A stretch of DNA of 64,000 bases from Fibrobacter sp. UWT2 (GCF_900142545.1 NZ_FRBF01000005.1:124001-188000); one strand, 5' to 3'; numbered from the stretch's first letter, positions 28,168 through 36,430 are shown. Translations and numbers: made by a program. Notes: generated by a model not told the origin, from the letters alone.

Positions 28168-28743
28168 TTAACTAATTCCCTTATTCCCAGAATCCCCTTT
28201 TTCAAGGCGCATTTTCTGGAAAAAAGCCTTCAAAAGGCCCAGACATTCGTCGGCAAGGAGGCCGCCCACCACTTCGACTTCGCGTTTGAGCGCATTGTTC
28301 GAAATGACGTCGATTGTGGTGCCGCAACCGCCAAAACGGGTGTCCGGAGAACCGTAGACCACACGGCTGATTCGGCTATTCAAAATGGCCCCTGCACACA
28401 TCGGGCAAGGTTCCAGCGTTACATACAAAGTACAACCATCCAAGCGCCAGTTTTCGAGGCTACTCGCGGCGGTGCCGATAGACAAAATTTCGGCATGGGC
28501 CGTCGCGTCCTTTAGCATTTCGATCTGGTTATGACCTTTACCGATGACTACCCCATCTTTCACGATAACACAGCCGATAGGGATTTCCTTTTCGTCAAAA
28601 GCCTTCTCCGCCTCGCGGAGCGCCATACGCATGAAACGTTCGTCTTCGAGGGTATGAGCTGTGAGGTCGCTCGTTTCACTCGCTTTGAGGTTTGAGGTCG
28701 CAGCCTTCGGCTGCTTTGCTTTGTTCATTTCTTCATCTTTCAT
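28168..28743 (-). CDS. tadA: tRNA adenosine(34) deaminase
   Basis: Converts adenosine to inosine at the wobble position of tRNA-Arg(ACG). Zinc deaminase signatures are HAEILSIG and LEPCPMCAGAILNSR, in a domain covering about residues 32-175. The family normally starts a few residues before the first helix (here DERFMRMALREAEKAF). This protein has an extra N-terminus of about 30 residues (KQPKAATSNLKASETSDLTA) encoded by a family B repeat read in frame. The ATG at 28743 has a good Shine-Dalgarno sequence (GAGGAG), itself part of the adjoining repeat. Met codons further in are possible alternatives. It heads the operon leading into the motor genes. Confidence 0.92.
   Translation of the reverse strand: MKDEEMNKAKQPKAATSNLKASETSDLTAHTLEDERFMRMALREAEKAFDEKEIPIGCVIVKDGVVIGKGHNQIEMLKDATAHAEILSIGTAASSLENWRLDGCTLYVTLEPCPMCAGAILNSRISRVVYGSPDTRFGGCGTTIDVISNNALKREVEVVGGLLADECLGLLKAFFQKMRLEKGDSGNKGIS
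28648..28722. repeat. Family B repeat inside the tadA coding sequence
   Basis: Plus strand: TATGAGCTGTGAGGTC, a degenerate spacer, TTTGAGGTTTGAGGTC, then hairpin GCAGCCTTCGGCTGC (28700-28714) and TTTG. On the coding strand it is translated as part of the extra N-terminus of TadA. Confidence 0.78.
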
Positions 28744-28744
28744 T

Positions 28745-28842
28745 TATCACTCCTCAAAGGGGCTTTAGCACTGATCTCATACCTCAAAGGCACACAGTGC
28801 CGACCCCATACCCCAAAGGCACGCAGTGCCGTCCTCACAGCC
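28745..28842. repeat. Family B repeat, three modules between radical SAM gene and tadA
   Basis: Two near-identical hairpins, GGCACACAGTGCC (28789-28801) and GGCACGCAGTGCC (28818-28830), are 29 bp apart and separated by the constant heptamer text (GACCCCATACCCCAAA). A third, degenerate module lies at 28757-28775. It supplies the stop codon of the radical SAM gene and the ribosome-binding site of tadA. Confidence 0.78.
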
Positions 28843-29824
28843 CTCTCCCGTAGGCGCAGTAGGAGTCTTCTTGCATGTAGTCACCGTCGTGGTAGTAAGC
28901 GGCACGGGCGCGGCAACCGCCGCAACGGTCGTTGAACTTGCACTTGCCGCAAGCACCCTTGTAGGCCTTGGTACGCAACTGCTTGAAAATCTCGGCATTC
29001 GCCCAGATTTCGTCGAAAGGCGTGTCATGTACGTCGCCCGCTTCTTCCATCATGTAAGCGCAAGGGCGCACCTTGCCAATCGGGCTTACGATGCAGTAGT
29101 CGAGGCCGGCGAGGCAGCCGCGGCTGTAACGAGTCTTGATGTCGAGCTGGTCGGCAATGCGCAGGAACTGCGGAGCGCAAGTGGGCTTCACCGGGATGCC
29201 GAGCGTGCGGCTCTTTTCCATAATCTTGCGGAGGAGTCCCTCGTATTCGGCGACGCGGAGTGCGTGACCTTCAATTTCCTTGCCGCGACCCACAGGAATC
29301 AAGAAGAAAATCTGGTGGTTCACCGCGCCGATTTCCTTGACCCAGTCCATGATATCGAAAATTTCGTTCTGGTTCCAGTCCATAATGGTCGTGTGAATCT
29401 GGAACGGGAGGCCTGCAGCCTTGCAGTTTTCGATACCCATCATCGTGAGTTCGAATGCATTCGGGAGACCACGGAAATCATTGTGACGGTCGTGATCGAT
29501 ACTGTCGATGCTGATGCCCATGGCCATCGCACCGGCCTTCTTGAGTTCGAAAGCCAAATCGTGCGTGATGAGCGTGCCGTTAGTGCCGAACACCGGGCGA
29601 AGTCCCTTGCTGGAAGCATGAGCCACCAGTTCCACAATGTCCGGGCGGGTCATCGGTTCGCCACCGCTGAAGATCATAATCTTGAAACCCGCCTTCGCGA
29701 TTTCGTCAATCAGCTTGAGTGCCTCGGCGGTCGTGAGTTCGGCAGCCTTGTTCTCGCCTGCGTCCTGGTAGCAATGCTTACAGGTCAGGTTACACTTGTT
29801 GGTGGTCATCCAAGATACAATCAT
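28835..29824 (-). CDS. Radical SAM/SPASM protein, haem-biosynthesis (AhbC/AhbD/NirJ) type
   Basis: A 329-residue radical SAM enzyme. N-terminal WMTTNKCNLTCKHCYQDAGE carries the CxxxCxxC cluster motif in the form typical of AhbC/AhbD/NirJ proteins; FSGGEPMTRPD and FGTNGTLIT follow. The C-terminal SPASM-type domain has cysteines in CAPQFLRIAD, RGCLAGLDYC, CAYMMEE and CGKCKFNDRCGGCRARA for extra clusters. Next to hemL, hemB, a CbiK-Met8 fusion and cobA-hemD, it could perform one of the late radical steps of siroheme-dependent haem synthesis. AhbA/B (Lrp-like decarboxylase) genes are not in the window, so the exact step is open. The gene's stop codon comes from a family B repeat. Confidence 0.78.
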   Translation of the reverse strand: MIVSWMTTNKCNLTCKHCYQDAGENKAAELTTAEALKLIDEIAKAGFKIMIFSGGEPMTRPDIVELVAHASSKGLRPVFGTNGTLITHDLAFELKKAGAMAMGISIDSIDHDRHNDFRGLPNAFELTMMGIENCKAAGLPFQIHTTIMDWNQNEIFDIMDWVKEIGAVNHQIFFLIPVGRGKEIEGHALRVAEYEGLLRKIMEKSRTLGIPVKPTCAPQFLRIADQLDIKTRYSRGCLAGLDYCIVSPIGKVRPCAYMMEEAGDVHDTPFDEIWANAEIFKQLRTKAYKGACGKCKFNDRCGGCRARAAYYHDGDYMQEDSYCAYGRGL

Positions 29825-29882
29825 TTAAATCCTCAAAAACTTATTGAAAAATAAAAAAGTTTAAATCCCGTAATGAAGAACT

Positions 29883-29913
29883 CTTCCTACTGTCTACTTC
29901 CTACCGTCTACTA
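29883..29913. repeat. Family A heptamer array (hemL 3' end)
   Basis: On the minus strand it reads TAGTAGACGGTAGGAAGTAGACAGTAGG-type heptamers directly after, and including, the hemL stop codon. It is in the sense orientation relative to hemL. Confidence 0.8.
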
Positions 29914-31197
29914 TATTTTCTTGAAAACCTTGCGGGCTGCTTCGATGGTACGGTCGATATCGGCTTCGGTATGGGCCGCACTCACGAAAATCGCCTCGAA
30001 CTGGCTCGGGGCAAGATAAATGCCTTCGTCAAGCATGCCGAGGAAATACCTGCGGAACAGTTCCAAATCGGACTTTTGCACGTCGGCAAAGCAGGTAACG
30101 GGACCTTCGGTAAAGAAGATACAGCCCATGGAGCCCACCTGATTGGTAGCGAGCGGAATTCCAGCGTCCTTCGCTGCGTCCTGGAGACCCGCAATCAACT
30201 TCTTGGTGCTGTTTTCGGCGCGCACGTAATATTCCGGGTGCGTCTTCAATTCGCGCATCGTCGCAAGACCCGAAGCCATTGCCACCGGGTTCCCCGACAA
30301 GGTGCCCGCCTGGTAAATTCCACCAAGCGGTGCAATCTGCTGCATCACATCCAAGCGACCGCCATAAGCACCCACCGGCATACCGCCGCCGATAATCTTA
30401 CCGAAGGTGGTCAGGTCCGGCTTGATGCCATAAAGACCTTGAGCACAATGAATGTCGACGCGGAAACCGGTCATAACTTCATCTACAATCAAAAGTGCGC
30501 CATGCTTCTTGGTTTCTTCGGAAAGAGCCTTCAGGAATTCCGGCTTCGCCGGAACCACGCCCATATTGCCGGCCACGGGCTCCACAATCACACCCGCAAT
30601 TTCGTCGCCAATCTTATCGAACAATTCGTGTACACCAGCGACATCGTTATACTGGAGCGTGAGCGTGTACTTGGCCAAATCCGCCGGCACGCCCTTGCTG
30701 CTCGGCTTGCCCGTCGTGAGCATGCCCGAGCCCGCCTTAATCAGCAAACTATCGCTATGGCCGTGGTAACAACCTTCAAACTTGACAATCTTATCGCGGC
30801 CCGTGAAACCACGCGCCGCACGAATCGCACTCATCGTGGCTTCGGTACCGCTGTTCACCATGCGAATCATCTCGACACTCGGAACAAGTTCCATCACGAG
30901 CTTAGCCAGTTCCGATTCCAAACCGCAGGGAGCACCAAAACTGAGACCATTCTGAGCCGTTTCTGCCACCGCCCTGATTACGGCATCATGGGCATGTCCC
31001 AAAAGCATCGGACCCCAGCTGCCCACGTAATCGATGTAGTCGTTACCATCGACATCATAAATGTGGCTACCCTTGGCACGCTTGATAAACGGAGGTGTCG
31101 CCCCCACATTACCATAAGCACGTACCGGGCTGTTCACGCCACCGGGCATCAGGCCCTTGGCTTCTGCAAAAAGTTTTTCGCTTAAAGAATGGTTCAT
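29911..31197 (-). CDS. hemL: Glutamate-1-semialdehyde 2,1-aminomutase
   Basis: PLP enzyme of 428 residues (normal) forming 5-aminolevulinate from glutamate-1-semialdehyde in the C5 route to tetrapyrroles. Signatures are [62 protein letters not shown] and the PLP lysine in [18 protein letters not shown]. hemA, the partner glutamyl-tRNA reductase, is not in the window. The TAG stop is immediately followed by a family A array. A terminator of the upstream lipoprotein separates it from that gene, so hemL likely has its own promoter or relies on read-through. Confidence 0.97.
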   Translation of the reverse strand: MNHSLSEKLFAEAKGLMPGGVNSPVRAYGNVGATPPFIKRAKGSHIYDVDGNDYIDYVGSWGPMLLGHAHDAVIRAVAETAQNGLSFGAPCGLESELAKLVMELVPSVEMIRMVNSGTEATMSAIRAARGFTGRDKIVKFEGCYHGHSDSLLIKAGSGMLTTGKPSSKGVPADLAKYTLTLQYNDVAGVHELFDKIGDEIAGVIVEPVAGNMGVVPAKPEFLKALSEETKKHGALLIVDEVMTGFRVDIHCAQGLYGIKPDLTTFGKIIGGGMPVGAYGGRLDVMQQIAPLGGIYQAGTLSGNPVAMASGLATMRELKTHPEYYVRAENSTKKLIAGLQDAAKDAGIPLATNQVGSMGCIFFTEGPVTCFADVQKSDLELFRRYFLGMLDEGIYLAPSQFEAIFVSAAHTEADIDRTIEAARKVFKKI

Positions 31198-31210
31198 GCC
31201 ACCAAAAATA

Positions 31211-31237
31211 GAAAATCCAGCCCGAAAGCTGGATTTC
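31211..31237 (-). terminator. Terminator after small lipoprotein
   Basis: Stem AAATCCAGC / GCTGGATTT with CCGAAA loop (31213-31236). On the minus strand it is followed by TTCTATTTTTGG. The hairpin core is identical to the one at 32835-32862. Confidence 0.82.
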
Positions 31238-31268
31238 CTAAAAATGACTCGTTCTAATTCAACCGATA

Positions 31269-31652
31269 TTAGAAGTTGTGCGGAGCGGCAGTGCCGCAGC
31301 CAACCACGGCAGAAGCTTCATCGTAGAAGTATTCCACCTGGCCACCTTCCTGGGTGTCGCAAGCGAGAGTACCAGCAGCGCAACCCTGACCCGGAGTATA
31401 GACAGCCTTGTCGAATTCGTTGTTAGCGCCGCACTTGGCCAAGAATGCTTCAACGCCAGCGTCATCAGCGGCGATAGCATGGCAAGAGTGGCTTTCAATA
31501 CCAGCAATGTTCCTAACCACATCACAAGAAACAACAGACTTGCCGTCGAGCTGAGTCTTGGAAGAACCCGAAGCGTTAGAAGAGGAATCATCGCCACAAG
31601 CGGTGAGGACAGCAGCTGCGCCGAAAGCGGCAACAATCATCAGTTTTTTCAT
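31269..31652 (-). CDS. Small Cys-rich lipoprotein
   Basis: A 127-residue lipoprotein: [19 protein letters not shown] lipobox, then a Ser/Asn-rich linker ([12 protein letters not shown]), then about 90 residues with six cysteines (SCDVV, HSCHA, AKCGAN, GCAAG, LACDT, VGCGT) suggesting disulfides. No family is recognised. The ATG at 31652 is chosen because GGAG lies 7-8 bp upstream. An ATG four codons earlier overlaps that ribosome-binding site. It has a good sigma70-type promoter (31702-31729) and its own terminator, so it is monocistronic. Confidence 0.75.
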   Translation of the reverse strand: MKKLMIVAAFGAAAVLTACGDDSSSNASGSSKTQLDGKSVVSCDVVRNIAGIESHSCHAIAADDAGVEAFLAKCGANNEFDKAVYTPGQGCAAGTLACDTQEGGQVEYFYDEASAVVGCGTAAPHNF

Positions 31653-31701
31653 TTTATTCTCCATTTAACTTTTGTGTACGTTTTTATTAAAACGCCCTAC
31701 A

Positions 31702-31729
31702 AATATAATACTTTTTTTTACAAAGTCAA
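31702..31729 (-). promoter_or_regulatory. Sigma70-type promoter of small lipoprotein gene
   Basis: On the minus strand TTGACT (31729-31724), a 16-bp spacer and TATATT (31707-31702). The start codon is about 50 bp downstream. Confidence 0.7.
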
Positions 31730-31829
31730 TAAAAAACATACAAGTTACAAAAAAAGTTTTTTGTAACTTGCATCATTTATTATGAAATTTTAGTGTAAAC
31801 TATTACAGAACAACGACTTACGTTAAATT

Positions 31830-32807
31830 CTACTTCAAAAGGCCTTTTTCAAGCACTTCCTTGGCATGGTAAGTGATAATGATATCGGCTCCGGCACGCT
31901 TGAAGGCAATCATATTTTCGCGGATAATCGCCTCTTCGTTAATCCAGCCGTTTTGGGCTGCAGCCTTGACCATGGAATACTCACCACTCACGTTATAAAC
32001 GGCCACAGGCACATTGCTCATTTCAGCCGTTTCGCGCAAAACATCGAGAAAGGCAAGTCCCGGCTTCACCATCACGATATCGGCACCTTCTTCCAGATCG
32101 AGTTCAACCTCATGCAAGGCTTCGCGAGCGTTGCGAACATCCATCTGGTAACTCTTGCGGTCGCCAAAATGCGGTGCAGAATCCGCCGCATCGCGGAACG
32201 GTCCGTAGTAGGCGCTCGCAAACTTGGCGCTGTAGGCCATAATCGGCAAATTCTTGTATCCTTTTTCGTCAAGTTTAGCGCGGATTGCCCTCACGCGGCC
32301 ATCCATCATGTCGCTCGGAGCCACCATGTCGGCACCGGCTTCGGCATGCGAAAGCGCCGCCTTAGCCAAAAGTTCAAGCGTCGAGTCGTTATCCACATCG
32401 CCGTCTTCCTTGACAATACCGCAGTGGCCGTGGCTCATGTATTCGCAAAGGCACACATCGGTAATCACGTACAGTTCCGGGAACTTTGCCTTGATAGAGC
32501 GAACCGCACGCTGCACGATTCCGTCATCGTCATAAGCAGAAGAAGCGATTTCATCTTTGAAGCTAGGAATGCCAAAAAGCAAGATAGACTTAACGCCCAC
32601 CGCCACGCAGCTTTCCAGTTCCTTCAAGATTTCATCGATGCTAAAGCGATACTGTCCCGGCATCGAAGGAATTTCTTCTTTGACATTCTCCCCCTCGACC
32701 ACGAACATCGGGTAAACGAGCGCATCAGGATTCACGGCAGTTTCTGCCACCATGTTGCGGATAGTCGCATTCTTGCGCAAACGACGAGGACGGATAATCA
32801 TAGTCAA
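31830..32807 (-). CDS. hemB: Porphobilinogen synthase (5-aminolevulinate dehydratase)
   Basis: Condenses two 5-aminolevulinates to porphobilinogen. 325 residues, normal length. The Cys-rich zinc site [18 protein letters not shown] is the zinc-dependent form. [12 protein letters not shown], the Schiff-base lysines in [19 protein letters not shown] and [12 protein letters not shown], and [17 protein letters not shown] are all present. It is flanked by two small lipoprotein genes, each with its own terminator, so hemB is transcribed separately. A purine-rich segment (AGGAG) lies just upstream of its ATG on the minus strand. Confidence 0.97.
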   Translation of the reverse strand: MTMIIRPRRLRKNATIRNMVAETAVNPDALVYPMFVVEGENVKEEIPSMPGQYRFSIDEILKELESCVAVGVKSILLFGIPSFKDEIASSAYDDDGIVQRAVRSIKAKFPELYVITDVCLCEYMSHGHCGIVKEDGDVDNDSTLELLAKAALSHAEAGADMVAPSDMMDGRVRAIRAKLDEKGYKNLPIMAYSAKFASAYYGPFRDAADSAPHFGDRKSYQMDVRNAREALHEVELDLEEGADIVMVKPGLAFLDVLRETAEMSNVPVAVYNVSGEYSMVKAAAQNGWINEEAIIRENMIAFKRAGADIIITYHAKEVLEKGLLK

Positions 32808-32832
32808 ACTCCTTATTTGAAATTCAATATAA

Positions 32833-32863
32833 CAAAAAATCCAGCCCGAAAGCTGGATTTTTG
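32833..32863 (-). terminator. Terminator after lipoprotein gene, same hairpin as at 31213
   Basis: Stem AAAAATCCAGC / GCTGGATTTTT with a CCGAAA loop (32835-32862), followed on the minus strand by a T-run. It lies between the lipoprotein stop (32883) and the hemB start (32807). Confidence 0.85.
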
Positions 32864-32882
32864 CAGATTATGTTATCCGATA

Positions 32883-33782
32883 TCAATCATAGAAATCAGA
32901 AGAGTCCATATTCTTCAATTCTTCGCACATCGCCTCAGATTCAGCGACAATATCAGAAATAGAGTACCCGAGATTCGGAACGGTATCCAACTCTACCCCT
33001 TCGGACGATTCATCTCTAAGATAAATAACGTCGCCATCTAAGGTCATCGTCGATACAAAGGACTCATTAACGCCCCCCTCTTTGAATGAGCCATTCACGA
33101 TCACCGTGTTTCCTTTGGTGGTCACCACGCATTGTATATCTGCGGAACCAGACTCTGTATTCTGCGGAGTTTCATCAATCCCCGAATCGTTCCCAGAGTT
33201 ATTGCCGGAGGGATTTCTCACTTCGGTATTTACTTCATCAGACGGTGTTGGCACACTGGACGATTTCAACTTAAATGTCATTCCACGTTCGCCATCAGGA
33301 TTAATGGTCATAGAGCCATTCACCATCTGAAGCGGCATCGTAACATTCTGGCCTTCCATTTCGAACGAAATCTGGAAAGTTCCGTTTTCAAAATCATCGG
33401 AGCCAGACCAAGTTCCTGTAGCCGCAATTCCATTAGAGAATTTCGTTGTGCCATTATTTTTTACTTTTAACTTAGATTCCGTTGCAAGGAACGTGCCATC
33501 CTTAAACAAGTAAACCGCATCGACCATTGTTTTGACGGCATCGTTATCTTGCACTGTTTCGGCATCGGTGGCATACCAAGCTACCACATCTGCCGTTTTG
33601 TAGCCAGTCGGGAAAAACGCCGACACCGTTTCTGCGGTCACCTGACCCGAAGAATCCCCATTTATGTTTGAGGAATTATTCGCATTTGTGTTTGAGGAAT
33701 TGTTCGGACTTGTGGAAGAATCATCACAACCGATCATTAGACCCATAGAAATAGCCAAGGCTACGAACAGTGATTTTTTCAT
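32883..33782 (-). CDS. Lipoprotein with Asn/Ser-rich linker
   Basis: A 299-residue lipoprotein: MKKSLFVALAISMGLMIGC lipobox, then a low-complexity Ser/Asn/Thr linker of about 30 residues (SSTSPNNSSNTNANNSSN). Two beta-rich segments follow (about 50-170 and 215-285), separated by a second Asn/Ser-rich linker near 195-215. One Cys pair (IQCVV, AMCEEL) may form a disulfide. No family is recognised. The style matches other surface lipoproteins in this window. It is transcribed alone, with a terminator after it and a 101-bp upstream gap containing a perfect 25-bp palindrome. Confidence 0.72.
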   Translation of the reverse strand: MKKSLFVALAISMGLMIGCDDSSTSPNNSSNTNANNSSNINGDSSGQVTAETVSAFFPTGYKTADVVAWYATDAETVQDNDAVKTMVDAVYLFKDGTFLATESKLKVKNNGTTKFSNGIAATGTWSGSDDFENGTFQISFEMEGQNVTMPLQMVNGSMTINPDGERGMTFKLKSSSVPTPSDEVNTEVRNPSGNNSGNDSGIDETPQNTESGSADIQCVVTTKGNTVIVNGSFKEGGVNESFVSTMTLDGDVIYLRDESSEGVELDTVPNLGYSISDIVAESEAMCEELKNMDSSDFYD

Positions 33783-33846
33783 ATTTTGCTCCTTGTTATA
33801 ATTTTATTTCAAAAACTATACTTTTATCAAGGAAAAAGCACGCAAG

Positions 33847-33884
33847 CCAATATTCCAACTTGGAATATTGGTGATATTTATCAC
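33847..33884. promoter_or_regulatory. Perfect 25-bp palindrome plus adjacent short inverted repeat
   Basis: 33847-33871 is CCAATATTCCAA, C, TTGGAATATTGG (12-bp arms, one central base). GTGATA-TT-TATCAC (33871-33884) abuts it. It could be a terminator of the CbiK-Met8 gene (no clear U-run follows) or an operator for the lipoprotein gene that starts 65 bp away. Confidence 0.55.
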
Positions 33885-34843
33885 TAATTAAAATCCCGTT
33901 CGATTTGTTCGAGGCCTTCGGCCCATTCGGCTTGGATTTTCTGTTTGAGTTTCTTGGCGAGCGAAGGAGCGCGGCCCTGCGTAGAGACCGTTACGGCGAT
34001 ATTTTCGCCGAAATCCATACGGGCGGGCACAATGAAATCGCCGTCGAGGTAGTCGCAGGCGTTATTCACCAGAATGCGGCGGGCGCGAGCATCGTTGCTG
34101 ACCTGGGCGTTGACTGCAGGCTGGTCGGTGCAGATGAAGACCATGAAAATGCCGCGGAGATCGAGCGGCTCGTAGGGGCGATTAATCAGGGTTACGAGGC
34201 TTGAGGTTTGAGGTCGGGCTTCGCCCTTTGAGGAAAGACTTTCGAATTCCGGATCAAACTGCGGGGCGACTACGGTAATGCGGGCGCCCGTAGGCAAAAG
34301 CGTCTTCACCTTGCGAAGAGCAATACGGCCACCGCCTACCACCAACACATTCTTGCCTTCGAGATTCAATTCGATGGAGAAGAGGTTTGGTTTAGACGAG
34401 AGGGGAGAGGCGAGAGACGAGAGATTATTCTGACAAGACTCATTTTCTTTCGTCTTTCGTCTGTAGCCCGCATCAGCGGGCGTTCTCTCGTCTATTTGCG
34501 CGTTACGGACTCCGGCGACGACCATGTCGGCAAATTCTTTCCAGTCGCCAAGGCAAGGCAAAAGCGTAATCGGAATCTGCGGAAATTCCGCCTGCAAGTG
34601 CGCCACAACCTTAGGCACATCGTTCTTGGTATGCTGACCATTCAGCAGCAAGTACGGCAAAAGCGTCACCGATTCCACATCTTCGCGCAAGAGCGTGCGC
34701 AAGTCATTTTCCAAATCCAACAGACTCGTACTTGCCACGCGCGTACCGGGCAAATCATGGTGCAGTTTATCCATGATTTCTTCGAAGCCTTTATAGGCCC
34801 CCGGCAGAATGCAGTGATGCGCGATAATCAGGATAGCTTTCAT
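33884..34843 (-). CDS. CbiK/CbiX-type chelatase fused to precorrin-2 dehydrogenase (siroheme synthesis)
   Basis: A 319-residue fusion. Residues 1-115 resemble the anaerobic sirohydrochlorin chelatases (IIAHHCILPGAYKGFEE; LLPYLLLNGQHTKNDVPK, with the metal-site His in GQHTKND). Residues about 155-319 are a Met8/CysG-N-type dehydrogenase with NAD-site GKNVLVVGGGRIALRKV and VNNACDYLDGDFIVPA. Together they would oxidise precorrin-2 to sirohydrochlorin and insert iron. The linker (about 116-150) and a loop in the dehydrogenase domain (SLSSKGEARPQTSSLV) are encoded by family C and B repeats. The cobA-hemD gene lies just upstream. The ATG is preceded by a family A array, not a clear ribosome-binding site. 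The order chelatase-dehydrogenase is unusual compared with CysG. Confidence 0.82.
   Translation of the reverse strand: MKAILIIAHHCILPGAYKGFEEIMDKLHHDLPGTRVASTSLLDLENDLRTLLREDVESVTLLPYLLLNGQHTKNDVPKVVAHLQAEFPQIPITLLPCLGDWKEFADMVVAGVRNAQIDERTPADAGYRRKTKENESCQNNLSSLASPLSSKPNLFSIELNLEGKNVLVVGGGRIALRKVKTLLPTGARITVVAPQFDPEFESLSSKGEARPQTSSLVTLINRPYEPLDLRGIFMVFICTDQPAVNAQVSNDARARRILVNNACDYLDGDFIVPARMDFGENIAVTVSTQGRAPSLAKKLKQKIQAEWAEGLEQIERDFN
34197..34237. repeat. Family B repeat inside CbiK-Met8 coding sequence
   Basis: TTGAGGT, TTGAGGT, C, hairpin GGGCTTCGCCC (34217-34227), TTTGAGG on the plus strand. Translated in frame on the minus strand. Confidence 0.82.
34392..34493. repeat. Family C repeat, inverted pair within CbiK-Met8 coding sequence
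   Basis: TAGACGAGAG... and GAGAGACGAGAGA at 34392-34422; the complementary TTTCGTCTTTCGTCT and CTCTCGTCTA at 34445-34493, with a GCCCGC-ATCA-GCGGGC hairpin (34465-34480) between the latter two. It encodes the linker between the two enzyme domains. Confidence 0.75.
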
Positions 34844-34847
34844 AGGG

Positions 34848-34885
34848 GTAGTAGGAAGTTGGAAGTAGGAAGTAGGAAGTAGACA
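34848..34885. repeat. Family A heptamer array (cobA-hemD to CbiK-Met8 gap)
   Basis: GTAGGAA, GTTGGAA, GTAGGAA, GTAGGAA, GTAGACA heptamers on the plus strand, filling the 60-bp gap and ending about 4 bp from the CbiK-Met8 ATG. Confidence 0.85.
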
Positions 34886-34903
34886 GTGGTTAGTGGTTGG
34901 TGA

Positions 34904-36424
34904 TTAGGATTCTTTAGTGTAGAATTCGACGATTTTTTTGACGAGGGAATCCATCGTGGTTTCGTCGGAAGTGACGGTTTCAAAACCATGCTTCTGGGCT
35001 GCTGATTCTGTCATGCGACCAATGCAGAAACTTAGACGAGAGACGAGAGACGAAAGACGAGAGACTTGTACAAAGTTCTCGACGGCGCTGGTGCTGGCGA
35101 AGACGATTGCATCAGCAGATTCAACAGCTTCGCGCTTCCATTCAGGGAGTTCAGCGACCGGGAGCGTTTCGTAAACGACCCAGCGGTTTGCCTGCGGTAA
35201 AAGTTTCAGCAAGGTGTCGTCGGCGAGATTACCCTGCAAGAGAAGGATACGAGGTGTGAGGTGTGAGGTCGCACCTTCGGTGCTTTGAGGTATGAGCGAA
35301 GCCAACAGTTTTCCGAGGCCTTCGCCGGTATGGTCTTCGGGCACGTAATCGCAGCGGATGCCATATTCCAGCAATTTCTTTTCAGTAATCTTCCCCACGC
35401 TTGCAATCTTCTTGCCGGCAAGAACGCGGATGTCATTGCCCGAGGCAAGCAACTGCGTAAAGAAAGATTCAACACCGTTCGTGCTTGTGAAAGCGAGTAC
35501 GTCAAAGTTCGCGAGGTCAGCCCAATTGAACGAGCCCTCAACTGCACGCGTTTCAATCATCGGAGTCTCGATGACTTCGGCACCGAGGGCCGTGAGGCGG
35601 GCTGTAATCCCGCTGGCCTGCTTAGCGGCGCGAGTCACCACCAGGCGCTTGCCCGACAGCGGCAAATTCTTTTTCCAGGCGAGAGTCTTGCCGAGTTCAA
35701 CAACACCGCCCATAATCGTAATCGCGGGGGCTGTCACGTTTTCGCGAACAATCGTCTCCCCCGCCGTTTCAAGCGTCGCCATGACCGTACGCTGGTACGG
35801 CGTGGTTCCCTTTTCGATAAAGGCAAGCGGTGTTTTCGGATCCTTGCCGCATTCCACAAGGCGCTTGGCGATAAAGTCCATATTGGCAATGCCCATCAAG
35901 AAAATGAGGGTGCCCTGGCACTTCGCGAGATTTTCAAAGTCGAGAGAGAGTTCGCCGTTCGACTCAGCCTTTTCGTGGCCCGTGATAATGTGGAAACTTG
36001 TCGCAATGCCGCGATGGCTTACGGGAATGCCCGCATAAGCTGGCACCGAAATGGCCGAGGTAATGCCCGGCACCACATCAAATTCAACGCCAGCCGCCAC
36101 CAGTTCCAAAGCTTCTTCGCCACCGCGCCCGAATACGAACGGGTCGCCACCCTTGAGGCGCGCAATAATACCCTGCGGGTACTCCTGCGCAAACTGCACC
36201 AGAAGCTTGTTGATTTCGGACTGTTTCACCTTGTGGTGCGTCGGCATTTTGCCCACGTCGACCATCTTCGCCTTCGAATTGCACATTCCGAGAATCGCCG
36301 GAGAAACTAGGCGGTCGTACACCACCACGTCGGCGCGTTCCAGAATTTCTTTTCCGCGAATCGTCAAGAGTCCCGGATCGCCAGGACCTGCACCAATCAA
36401 GTAAACATGACCAAAATTCGCCAT
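34904..36424 (-). CDS. cobA-hemD: Uroporphyrinogen-III C-methyltransferase / uroporphyrinogen-III synthase fusion
   Basis: A 506-residue bifunctional enzyme. Residues 1-245 are the SUMT domain: GAGPGDPGLLTIRGKEILERAD-type text, VVYDRLVSP, RLKGGDPFVFGRGGEEA, VVPGITSAISVPAYAGIPVSHRG, LMGIANM. It makes precorrin-2 with SAM. Residues about 255-506 are a HemD domain closing the tetrapyrrole ring (LVVTRAAKQASGITARL, FTSTNGVESFF, VFASTSAVENFV). Two in-frame repeats enlarge the HemD part: a family B copy (SLIPQSTEGATSHLTPR) and a family C copy (VSRLSSLVSRLSF). With the CbiK-Met8 gene downstream, uroporphyrinogen-to-siroheme conversion is complete. hemC is not in the window. Confidence 0.94.
   Translation of the reverse strand: MANFGHVYLIGAGPGDPGLLTIRGKEILERADVVVYDRLVSPAILGMCNSKAKMVDVGKMPTHHKVKQSEINKLLVQFAQEYPQGIIARLKGGDPFVFGRGGEEALELVAAGVEFDVVPGITSAISVPAYAGIPVSHRGIATSFHIITGHEKAESNGELSLDFENLAKCQGTLIFLMGIANMDFIAKRLVECGKDPKTPLAFIEKGTTPYQRTVMATLETAGETIVRENVTAPAITIMGGVVELGKTLAWKKNLPLSGKRLVVTRAAKQASGITARLTALGAEVIETPMIETRAVEGSFNWADLANFDVLAFTSTNGVESFFTQLLASGNDIRVLAGKKIASVGKITEKKLLEYGIRCDYVPEDHTGEGLGKLLASLIPQSTEGATSHLTPRILLLQGNLADDTLLKLLPQANRWVVYETLPVAELPEWKREAVESADAIVFASTSAVENFVQVSRLSSLVSRLSFCIGRMTESAAQKHGFETVTSDETTMDSLVKKIVEFYTKES
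35032..35066. repeat. Family C heptamers inside hemD domain
   Basis: GACGAGA, GACGAGA, GACGAAA, GACGAGA, GAC in perfect 7-bp phase. Translated on the minus strand as VSRLSSLVSRLSF. Confidence 0.85.
35251..35303. repeat. Family B repeat inside hemD domain
   Basis: GAGGTGTGAGGTGTGAGGTC, hairpin GCACCTTCGGTGC (35271-35283), TTTGAGGTATGAG, then GCGAAGC. Translated in frame on the minus strand as SLIPQSTEGATSHLTPR. Confidence 0.85.
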
Positions 36425-36430
36425 CAGAAC

